A stretch of 64,000 bases of DNA from Seminavis robusta. Its lineage: Eukaryota; Bacillariophyta; Bacillariophyceae; Naviculales; Naviculaceae. Below, piece after piece: positions 18,370 to 26,628 of the stretch. The stretch spans positions 1 to 64,000 of the forward strand of contig CAICTM010000185.1 in assembly GCA_903772945.1 (NCBI GenBank), read 5' to 3'. The stretch's first letter is position 1. The number at the start of each line of letters is the position of its first letter. The notes under the pieces are model-generated. The model was given only the letters and a program-made list of their open reading frames with translations. It did no database searches and had not been told where the DNA came from. A program made the translations under genes and the position numbers.

Positions 18370-21300
18370 TCAACATTCACAATCACATCCACAGAGTAGG
18401 TTGGAACAATCAAAGTCAATGTAGCACTGATCATCGTCCTCGCCAAAAGAGCAAGAGGAGTTTTGAAGGAAACAGAGCTTTTCTGGAATGGAACCTACCA
18501 AACCAGGACTGCCAGAGATGTTCAGGTATCCTAGGCTACCAGGCAAGGAATCAAAAGGAAACTGTCCTCTCAGGGAGGGTGGACTCAGTGAAAGATCAAG
18601 TTCTTGTAGGTTTCCAAGCTGCCCCAATTCAGAGATGATCAAACCAACAAAGGAATTGTTGCGAAGGTTCAGTATCCGCAGGGATTCCATCAACCCAATT
18701 TCGCTAGGAATGGCACCAGAGAAGAAACAGTCATAAGCCCACAGATCAGACAGCTGCGACAGCAGTCCAAGCTCACTAGGCAAGGGTTCAGCCAATGAAT
18801 TACTTCTCAGACTCAGTGCAGTCAGTTGTGTCAGCAAGCCAATTTGAGTTGGCAGAGACCCAAAAAGGGAATTGCTTCTCAGACTCAGCTCAGTAAGTTT
18901 TGTCAGCAATCCAGCTTCAGTTGGCAGATAACCTGAAAGAGAATTGTCCCGCAAGTTCAACTTTGCTATATTGGATAACTGCCCAAGCTCAGAAGGGATG
19001 CTGCCATTGAGGGAGTTCCGGCGGCAGCTAAAATCTGCCATGTTGGTCAACTGCCCAAGTTCGCTTGGAAGAGACCCTGTAAAAGCGTTGCTGTACATTC
19101 TGAGCTCTTGTATGCTGGTCAGCCTACCCAAGTCAGTCGGCAAAGTACCATTGAGGGAGTTCCGGTAGCAGCTGAAAACTGTCATGTTGGTCAACTGCCC
19201 AAGCTCGCTTGGGAGAGACCCTGTAAAAGCGTTGCTGTACATTCTTAGCACTTGAATGTTGGTCAACTGCCCAAGCTCACTTGGAAGAGACCCTGTAAAA
19301 GCGTTGGTGTACATTCTTAGCACTTGAATGTTGGTCAACTGCCCAAGCTCGCTGGGGAGAGACCCTGTAAAAGCGTTGCTGTACATTCTTAGCACTTGAA
19401 TGTTGGTCAACTGCCCAAGCTCACTTGGAAGAGACCCTGTAAAAGCGTTGCTGTACATTCTGAGCTCTTGTATGCTGGTCAGCCTACCCAAGTCAGTTGG
19501 CAAAGTACCATTGAGGGAGTTCCGGTGGCAGCTGAAAACTGTCATGTTGGTCAACTGCCCAAGCTCGCTTGGGAGAGACCCTGTAAAAGCGTTGCTGTAC
19601 ATTCTTAGCACTTGACTGTTGGTCAACTGCCCAAGCTCACTTGGAAGAGACCCTGTAAAAGCGTTGGTGTACATTCTGAGCTCTTGGATGCTGGTCAACT
19701 GCCCAAGCTCACTTGGAAGAGACCCTGTAAAATCGTTGATGTACATGCTTAGCTTTTGAATGCCGGTGAGCCTACCAACATCCGTTGGCACTTGTCCACC
19801 AAATTTGTTCCTCCCCACTTGAAGGTATGTCAGACTTGTCAGAAGGCCAAACTCGGATGGCAGTTGTCCTGTAAGATCGTTGCTGTGAATGTTGATCATG
19901 GTCAAGTTTCCCACAGTCAAGAGCTCTGATGGCAAAATCGCATCCATTGTACCACTGAGATTATTCAATGGCAAACCCAAAATGGACAAATCGGTAAGAA
20001 GTGCAATCTCAGGTGGAACAGCTGGAGTAAGGTTAGCAAGTTGTAGACGACTAAGCGCCAGATGTTGATATCTGCCATTCTTGTTGCATGGATCAACTTC
20101 AAAAGCCTCATCATAATCATCGTAAGTACCATCAAAAAGGACTGACCCAAATTCAGCGGAAAACCACAGGCATTCATCCTCAAGTCTGCCCTCATCCTGC
20201 ATCCAATCATTCTTGATATCATCAGGCCAGTTGGGGCCCTCAAATGCATAATAAAATGTTGCCAAAGCAAAAAGTTGTTCCTTTCTCCAATCTGGAAGCT
20301 TGGTCAGATTTTTGTGGTTTGATAACCACTGCCAAGCATGCCATTGAGGGGTGCTACTGTTGCCAATGTTCGTAAGGGTAGAGATTGGAAGGTCCATCAT
20401 GAGTGCATCCAGCGATCTAGTGGGGGCAGAGGACGGCACTTCTGAGGGTTCCATCGACAAATAGATCGTAGGAGCCTCTGGCAACACAATAATTTCATCC
20501 TTTTGGGCGGAAAGGCCAAACCCAAGTCCAAGAGCCAGGACCAACAATGAGATTGCAATGATAGCCAGACCAATTCTTACGCATTCTTTTTCTTTAGCTT
20601 CCTTTTCTGACTGAGCTTCCCTTTCTGCTTCGAGGTCATCATTATGTACTTGTTGAGCATGGGGCAGGATGGGGCGGGCGGAGTCTTCTATCACTGGCAT
20701 GGCTTCTACCAGGCCCATATGGAGATCATTAGTAACAGTTTTGGGTACCATGAGAGGGTTTCGACGGTTCTTGCTGGCACCTGGATCCAAGTCTTCAATG
20801 ACAGAAATTGTAGCGGTGTTTTCCTCCGATTCATTTGACTCTGCATGAGTAGTGACAGCTTGCTTCTTGCGAAGACCCCTAGATGTGACAATGCTACCGG
20901 TAACAGTGCTGTTTCTGTCCTTGGATGTTTGCTGGGAATTGGTTGGAAATGCTCTTGCTGTATCAGTCGTTGTCTTGACCCCTCCAGAGTTGTGGTGTAG
21001 ACTCCGCTTGACGTTGGTTGAAACGGCCACAGAGGATGCATTCCCAGTACTGGTAGAGCCATGTAAGCTCGCTTGTGTGGGCGGAGTCATGTGCGCGAAA
21101 TGATCGGACAATAAGGAGGGAGTTGCAGCCACATTCACGACTCCTGGCTTTGTTGAATATGACGGGATAAAACCACTGGCAGCATCTACCTTTGTCTCAA
21201 AATCTCTTGGGTTTCTATGGAGCCCATGCTTCTTCGTGTTGATAGGTTGTGCCCCATTGATTGAGTGTGCCACCTCTCCATCACTTGTTGTATGAGGATC

Positions 21301-21816
21301 ATTATTAGAGAAAGAGGGAAGTCCAGCCACACTCACGGCACCTGGTTTTGCTGAATCCAATGGTTTGACTCTGGCAGCTTGGATCTTTTCCCCGAACTCT
21401 TCTGGGTTTCTGTGCAGCCCAGACTTCCTCATCTTGGCCTGTGGAAAGTGGTTGGTGGCATTGGAGCTCTGGGTAGTTGTTGGTGTGATATCTTCCACCG
21501 AATGAGTTGCTGCCGAGGGAGTGGCGGCCACACTCACGGCACCTGGTTTGTGCGACTTTGACGGAGTGAATTTGGCAGCTTCAATCTTTGTCTCAAACTC
21601 CTTTGGGGTTCTATGAAGACCATGCTTCTTCCTATTCGCTTGGTGGAAGCTCGGGAGTGGATCGGAAACTGATGGCTCTTTCGGAGCCGCAACCTTCATG
21701 GCTTCTGCAGCTGCAGGTGCAGGTGGCACTTCCTTTCTACTGGTATTGCCAAGGGATGGCCCATCTTTGCCAATACTTTGGCTCTCTCGGTTGTTTCTGT
21801 CGCTCATGATAGACAC
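18370..21816 (-). CDS. Large LRR single-pass membrane protein, 1148 aa
   Basis: It starts MSIMSDRNNRESQS at 21816. The N-terminal 330 residues contain three clear repeats (KKHGLHRTPKEFETKI, KSGLHRNPEEFGEKI, KKHGLHRNPRDFETKV), each followed about 15 residues later by KPGAVSVA or similar, and a fourth degenerate one. The membrane helix (IGLAIIAISLLVLALGLGFG) is at about 412-434. A W/Y-rich cap precedes about 17 LRRs of 24 residues with the plant-type pattern (NAFTGSLPSELGQLTNIQVL). The last residues form a Cys-rich cap (CYIDFDCSNLLCGCDCEC). There is no kinase and no signal peptide; type II topology with the LRRs outside is inferred. It is related in plan, not closely in sequence, to the five smaller LRR genes here. 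Role probably surface recognition; ligand unknown. Confidence 0.85.
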   Translation of the reverse strand: MSIMSDRNNRESQSIGKDGPSLGNTSRKEVPPAPAAAEAMKVAAPKEPSVSDPLPSFHQANRKKHGLHRTPKEFETKIEAAKFTPSKSHKPGAVSVAATPSAATHSVEDITPTTTQSSNATNHFPQAKMRKSGLHRNPEEFGEKIQAARVKPLDSAKPGAVSVAGLPSFSNNDPHTTSDGEVAHSINGAQPINTKKHGLHRNPRDFETKVDAASGFIPSYSTKPGVVNVAATPSLLSDHFAHMTPPTQASLHGSTSTGNASSVAVSTNVKRSLHHNSGGVKTTTDTARAFPTNSQQTSKDRNSTVTGSIVTSRGLRKKQAVTTHAESNESEENTATISVIEDLDPGASKNRRNPLMVPKTVTNDLHMGLVEAMPVIEDSARPILPHAQQVHNDDLEAEREAQSEKEAKEKECVRIGLAIIAISLLVLALGLGFGLSAQKDEIIVLPEAPTIYLSMEPSEVPSSAPTRSLDALMMDLPISTLTNIGNSSTPQWHAWQWLSNHKNLTKLPDWRKEQLFALATFYYAFEGPNWPDDIKNDWMQDEGRLEDECLWFSAEFGSVLFDGTYDDYDEAFEVDPCNKNGRYQHLALSRLQLANLTPAVPPEIALLTDLSILGLPLNNLSGTMDAILPSELLTVGNLTMINIHSNDLTGQLPSEFGLLTSLTYLQVGRNKFGGQVPTDVGRLTGIQKLSMYINDFTGSLPSELGQLTSIQELRMYTNAFTGSLPSELGQLTNSQVLRMYSNAFTGSLPSELGQLTNMTVFSCHRNSLNGTLPTDLGRLTSIQELRMYSNAFTGSLPSELGQLTNIQVLRMYSNAFTGSLPSELGQLTNIQVLRMYTNAFTGSLPSELGQLTNIQVLRMYSNAFTGSLPSELGQLTNMTVFSCYRNSLNGTLPTDLGRLTSIQELRMYSNAFTGSLPSELGQLTNMADFSCRRNSLNGSIPSELGQLSNIAKLNLRDNSLSGYLPTEAGLLTKLTELSLRSNSLFGSLPTQIGLLTQLTALSLRSNSLAEPLPSELGLLSQLSDLWAYDCFFSGAIPSEIGLMESLRILNLRNNSFVGLIISELGQLGNLQELDLSLSPPSLRGQFPFDSLPGSLGYLNISGSPGLVGSIPEKLCFLQNSSCSFGEDDDQCYIDFDCSNLLCGCDCEC
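18940..19770 (-). repeat. Tandem 72-bp LRR-coding array
   Basis: Eleven consecutive 72-base units are nearly identical at nucleotide level (AAAAGCGTTGCTGTACATTC recurs). They form two alternating types: a MYSNAFTGSLPSELGQLTN type and a RNSLNGTLPTDLGRLTS type. The pair of units reading TNMTVFSC then RNSLNGTLPTDLG occurs twice, giving a longer repeat of several units. This indicates recent unequal crossing-over or conversion within the gene. Confidence 0.85.
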
Positions 21817-22559
21817 TTGTGGCTAGCTGCTGTTACTATAGCTGATGCCAGATTTATGAACTATCAGTAGTCTACTATCTCGGATACTAGTATGTTTTAA
21901 CCCCCTTCATCGTATGTTTTCTTACAACTCACTTGCTTCTTGTGCTCTTCGGGCTTCTTGGTCGTGAAAGATCGCCAACCACGAAGTTGGCTAGGTTATT
22001 ATGATTTTAGTTTTTCGTCTGTCGTGGTAACGTTTTTAGGGTTCAGGTTTCAGCGTTCAGTACGGTACCAGTGGCTTTATTAGCATGGTGAGGTACGGTT
22101 CCGGGTCCAGGTACCAGTGGCTTTATTAGCATGGTGAGGTACCGTTCCGGGTCCAGGTACTAGTAGCTCTAGCTTGGTAGGGTACGGTTCCGGGTACGGT
22201 TCCGGTAGTTTAGCAGAGCATGGTACTTGGACTGGGTCTAGGTTTACTTGATGGAAGTTGGAGAAGATCTGAGAGAATGGCTAGGGCTGGGAACTGGGGA
22301 TGGAGCTAGTTTGGGAGAACTGCTAGGGCTACGGTATCACTGGCTGGGAATGATCTGGGAGAACTGCTAGGGAGCCACACCACTAGCTGGGAGAGTTGCT
22401 TGGTGGGTAGCTAGCTAATGCTAACTGGCTGAAATCAGGATAGCTCTAGCTGGGAGCAGTGCTGCTGGGTTCCCTATCACTGGCTTGCTCAAGGGGTAGA
22501 TGTATCTACTAGTGAAGCAGCTGACAGCCCTCATTTCAATTACCGTGGGGCCTCTTGTT
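21817..22559. other. Intergenic containing 46-bp tandem repeat
   Basis: No gene found. A tandem repeat with period about 46 bases (GGTACCAGTGGCTTTATTAG, then GGTACGGTTCCGGGTCCA) starts at about 22064. Two good copies are followed by a degenerate third, ending near 22200. The rest is CTAG-rich low-complexity DNA. Confidence 0.6.
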
Positions 22560-23093
22560 TGTTATCTTCAAAGCTCCGTGATTGGCCTTCCGTTCAGTCA
22601 TGGAGCGCTGAGAGACAAAAACTGCATGCACCGATTGATTCGATGCATTGGACGCCAAAAGGAAATACCTTTGCGAGGCAGCTGAAGATATGGTCATCGC
22701 ATTTTTTGAAAAAGGGCCAGAGAAAAAGGGATGGACCTGCACCAGCTAGCGTCTACCTAGAAGTGGGCATTTGGATGTGCTCACAAGGGGCTCCTCGTGT
22801 CCTCGTGAGAGGATGTGATTCGGCCTGTGAATCCGCTGCATGAGGTGGGCACTTTGAAGTCTTGGTTTGGTTGTATCAAAATAGGTGTCCGCGGGAGGCA
22901 GACTCCATGGAAAGCTGCTGTAAAACTAGGGCATTTGGAGATTCTGAAATGCCTCCATGCAAATGGTTGCCCTAGGCCAAGCTTTCGACATTGTGGATGT
23001 CATCTTGAAATACTGCCGGAATGGGCCCGACAGAATAACTATCCGATTTGTGCTTGCAATAGAAGATGCCGAACAAGTTTATTCATAAACTAA
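22560..23093 (+). pseudogene. Ankyrin-repeat gene remnant
   Basis: Fragments in more than one plus-strand frame carry the signature of the ankyrin family seen intact at 62821-64000. Near 22765-22800 is GHLDVLTRGSSCP, and near 22905-22985 is TPWKAAVKLGHLEILKCLHANGCP. A weaker CHLEILPEWARQNNYP follows. Upstream text (DAKRKYLCEAAEDM) may be an additional degenerate unit. The copy is interrupted and lacks a continuous frame, so it is a remnant, probably from duplication of a family member. Confidence 0.55.
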
Positions 23094-23261
23094 ATACTTA
23101 GAGCTTTGCTGGCAAGCTCTGCCTCCTGTAGTCGAGTCTTAGGCGGAATTTTCACACAACCATCAGAAGTGGCGGATACCACGGAAGCGAAGTGCGTCCT
23201 CGGCGCCGATCAGAAAAATGCGGACCCTGTGAACGCACCGTAACATGTCTCAATTGATCAG

Positions 23262-24692
23262 CTACTTGATCCCACCACACCCACAACGTTCCAACACTGC
23301 TTTCCACTGCGCCACCTTTTCTTCCAGCGGCATGTGATTTCGTTCACTAGAGCTCGGCAAGATGACAAGATCCAATGTCCTTTCCGGAGAGAGCGTGAAC
23401 TTGGTGGTGGTTGTCGTTGCCGAGTTACTACGTCCTTTTCGATAATACTTTTGAAAGCTTTTGTGAGCCTTGGCACCAATGAAACAGATCGTTTCAATGG
23501 AGGGATACTGCTTCAAAAAGGCAGGTATATCGTTGAGAGTCTCTCTTGATTGTGGTTGTCCCCTAGTTATGCTCTTGTGATTGTTGTTGTGATTGTTCTT
23601 CTTTTCGTGCACGTTTGCAAGTACATCCCAAATGGCAATCCCATAGGCAAGCGTGGCTTGTCGGAGCAGCACGTACTTTCCCGGCGATGAGCCATCATGA
23701 CAATCATGATGCACTACCTGGGCCAGCACGGTCCACATCGAGCGTTCACTGTAGGCCAAAATGGGTGTTTCTGTGGGCATGGGAGAGGCCGTGTCCCCCA
23801 AGAGTAGGACCTTGGGTTGTCTATTGGTGGATACAAGTGGCCCGCATGGCTGTGCCGTTGGATAATGGTGGTCGGTTTTGTTGGATGCGGATTGCTGCTT
23901 GCTAGCGGTTGAATCATGCACACTTTTGGTGGCTCGATCACCACCAGAGTTTTGGCTGTTGTCCGGATGGAGTGTCCTTGTAGCTGCGTATTTGTTGCTG
24001 TTGTTGCCATTGCCGCTGTCATTGGATTTCTGAAACTGGTACGACATCATCTTTGCTATTATGACCTGATTTGCGTCATCACATGCAGGCCGGTCCAACA
24101 GCCGAAGCTTGACGTATTCCCTCAAATCTCGCGTCAATTGATTTCGATTCGCTTGAGTGACCAGTAGTACCAGCACATCCTTTCGTGCCAGTATTCTCTC
24201 TACTTGACGGATGGGACGCTTGGGCAGTGGCAGTGTACCAAGAGTTACGACTGTGTCGTCGTCGGCAGTATTCAAATGATCCCAAACTGCCGGAAAGAAT
24301 TCGGGGCACAAGAGTTCCATTTTCCCGACTTCGTCCAAGACGGCAAGAGTTGGTTTCGCAGTAGTGCCTGGTTCTCGCTGTCTTTGTTGCAGTGCCCCCA
24401 CCATGTGCTTTTGGACATTGTCCACCAGCACCGAGTACTTTCCCACGGTGGGTTTCGTAGACCCCACGCGTGCCAATGGCACCGTTCTTGTGGATGTCGA
24501 CGAGTATTCGACAATGTCAAATCCAATTCGTTGTCCATTGTCGCCACGGCATTCTCGAGTGTAAAATCCAGCCAGATGGACGGAAGAATCGTCCTGATTG
24601 CCCTTCAAAACGGCCACGGCATTTTGAATGCAAGTGGTCTTGCCGACTCCTGGCATTCCAGTCAGGAAAACCTTGCTAGGAAGCAGAGGCAT
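23262..24692 (-). CDS. THEP1-type NTPase fused to a family-6 uracil/hypoxanthine-DNA glycosylase-like domain
   Basis: A single 476-residue frame without internal introns. Residues 1-210 are a THEP1/NTPCR nucleoside-triphosphatase: Walker A GMPGVGKTT (12-20), Walker B LAVLDE (116-121) followed by VGKMEL. A low-complexity Asn/Ser/Thr linker spans 212-291. Residues 292-470 match the DNA-deoxyinosine (hypoxanthine) glycosylase branch of the uracil-DNA glycosylase superfamily: KVLLLGDTASPM, RSMWTVLAQVV, YGIAIWDVLANV, LNDIPAFLKQYPSIETICF, ILPSSSERNHMPLEEKVAQW. In that family the first loop usually reads GSFPS; here it is GDTAS, so activity should be tested. The fusion suggests a link between hydrolysis of (possibly deaminated) NTPs and removal of deaminated bases from DNA; this is inference. 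No targeting peptide is evident. Confidence 0.85.
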   Translation of the reverse strand: MPLLPSKVFLTGMPGVGKTTCIQNAVAVLKGNQDDSSVHLAGFYTRECRGDNGQRIGFDIVEYSSTSTRTVPLARVGSTKPTVGKYSVLVDNVQKHMVGALQQRQREPGTTAKPTLAVLDEVGKMELLCPEFFPAVWDHLNTADDDTVVTLGTLPLPKRPIRQVERILARKDVLVLLVTQANRNQLTRDLREYVKLRLLDRPACDDANQVIIAKMMSYQFQKSNDSGNGNNSNKYAATRTLHPDNSQNSGGDRATKSVHDSTASKQQSASNKTDHHYPTAQPCGPLVSTNRQPKVLLLGDTASPMPTETPILAYSERSMWTVLAQVVHHDCHDGSSPGKYVLLRQATLAYGIAIWDVLANVHEKKNNHNNNHKSITRGQPQSRETLNDIPAFLKQYPSIETICFIGAKAHKSFQKYYRKGRSNSATTTTTKFTLSPERTLDLVILPSSSERNHMPLEEKVAQWKAVLERCGCGGIK

Positions 24693-25554
24693 GCTGATGA
24701 TGCATATGATGGAGACAAGAGATCATAGCCGTGCAGTGAGTGCTTCTATGGACAGTTTCGTCGCGGATCGTCATGGTCTCTTCCTCGGATCCCCATCTCC
24801 ATCGGTTCTGCAGATGGGCGATGATGCCATGGATGCGTTGATTCCTCCCACAAATCAGCGAAGTTGGTTTAGACTTCTGCGGAGGGAGGCGGTGGTGGCA
24901 TTGTGCTTCCTCTTTGATTTTTTTTTTTGGTGAACATTAAGCCAGCGGAGCTGTGTAACCTCGGCAGAAAGGTTTCAGTGCAGAAGCAGATACCCCTACT
25001 GTAGCTAGCTAACTAGAAGCAGACACCTCTAGGGCTTAGCTAGTGCTTAACTTGTGCTTAGCTAGCTAGAAGCAAATCCCCCCTAGCTAGAAGCAGATTC
25101 CCATAGCAAGCTAGAAGCAGACACCCCTAGCTAGCTAGAATACTAGTTATATAGCTTTCGCTGGCTTTAGAGTTTTTCCTGGTAGAAACAGACCCCCCTA
25201 CTAGGATGGATGTAAATTGCTTTAGCTGGTTTGCACCATCCTAGCTAGGATACTTACTTAGTTTTTGCTGACTTATTTGTATTCTAACCCTACCCTTATA
25301 CCTGCAGGGACCACCGTAGCAGGAAAAACAATTAAAGGGGTTGAGGGCTCTGGCAGCAAGACTGCGGAGGTAAATACTAAATAGATACGTTAAGGAGCGA
25401 GGGGGGCGAGGCTAGGCAAAGCAGTGGCTGCGGTGGTGGGTGGCTGGTGTGGTGGGCAGACGGGGAGAGCAATGAGGACTCGAACAGGGCAAAACAGGGG
25501 GGGGCAGGGAAGGGGGGTGCATGGAGGAAAACCAGGAAGGACAAGGGAGCAAAA
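24693..25554. other. Intergenic with CTAGAAGCAGACACC repeats
   Basis: No gene found. From about 24980 to 25200 the motif CTAGAAGCAGACACCCCTAG and variants recur about seven times at irregular spacing. A run of ten T residues lies near 24920. A purine-rich stretch follows at 25390-25560. Confidence 0.55.
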
Positions 25555-25930
25555 TTAGCGGAAGAGTGCAAGGGCACCATCGGCATCCCAGAGAGAACGA
25601 CGGTAGCTCATTGTGCCAGCAGGGACACGAGAGCCACGCATGCAGAGGTGGCGGGCCCGAAGAATAGCTAGGCTGAGCCGAGCATTAACGTAGCCACGCA
25701 CCACTGAGTAAGGGCGTTCCCACTTTGCAGCGAGCAAAGCGGAAATACGTTTCGCGAGTGCCTCAGCTTCGGCCCCAAGGAGACCATCAGCAGAGACAAC
25801 AAACGGAGTAAAGTGGTGGCATTGGGATCCGTGCCCTGTCGGAGACTACAGTACGGTAACCTCTCTACCGGTAATAGAGATGCACTCCCAGCGCTCAACC
25901 TCTGGAGATATGCCACCTCCATGCAAGATG
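25555..25930 (-). mobile_element. Retroelement fragment (C-terminal tail of a reverse-transcriptase protein)
   Basis: The minus strand encodes AKWERPYSVVRGYVNARLSL followed by AILRARHLCMRGSRVP, the tail I associate with diatom reverse-transcriptase proteins. Only this end is present, about 100 codons or so. No long terminal repeats or other element parts are visible nearby. It is an old truncated copy of uncertain class. Confidence 0.5.
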
Positions 25931-26628
25931 GGGGGTGGTAAGTTGTTTCATCCGCTCCTTCTTGCTAAGGTCGCTTCCTTCCGAGCCAGAAGAAGCTCCC
26001 CCATCACACAACTGACCATACCCAGCCACGAACAGAGAATACCCTCCACCTAAATGACAGGCAAAGCTTATGTATTACCATGTTCTCATTCTAGTAGGAT
26101 CTATTGGGCACCGATAGGGTGGAGTTACACCTAGATAGCAGGTACCGGAATGGTGCTTCCTCCGTGACTTGATTTCTCGATTCTTTGCTTCAGATTCTAT
26201 TCGTCCCTCCCTGATGCCGAGACTACCGCACCATCTAGCTAGAGATGCACTCCCATCGCACAGCTGTGCCGGTACCGTACGGCACCAGATACGGTACCCA
26301 CATGCTACCGTCAGTACGGTAGCGGTGCTTCCCTACTTGGCTACAGTCCCCGATCCTTTGCTTGAGTATGGGGTTTTTACATAGTAAGGAAGTTATCTAC
26401 GGCGAGGGCCAGACTTATGATTCGTTGCTTCTCGCCGGGACTACCGGACCAGATAGGCACCATCACAAGTACGGGATGCCACCTCCCTGAAATCCCATAT
26501 ACGGCTCCTTTCGCTCGTTCGCTTCCTTCCTAGCCAAGAATCAGCTAGCCATACCTGTACCTACGAAAATAGAATACCCACCGCCCTCAATGACAGGCAA
26601 AAACTATGTATTATCAAGGTAAAAAATA
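25931..26628 (-). repeat. Degenerate duplicate of an LRR-gene 3' flank
   Basis: The stretch 25955-26130 aligns by eye with 26505-26665, the 3' end and flank of LRR copy B. Shared blocks are CGCTTCCTTCC, GAATACCC(T)CC, AATGACAGGCAAA followed by TATGTATTA, and CTAG(T)AGGATCTA with GGGTGGAGTT. It therefore retains the downstream region and the last few codons of a further LRR paralogue that is otherwise gone. The rest of the interval has no gene. Confidence 0.6.
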
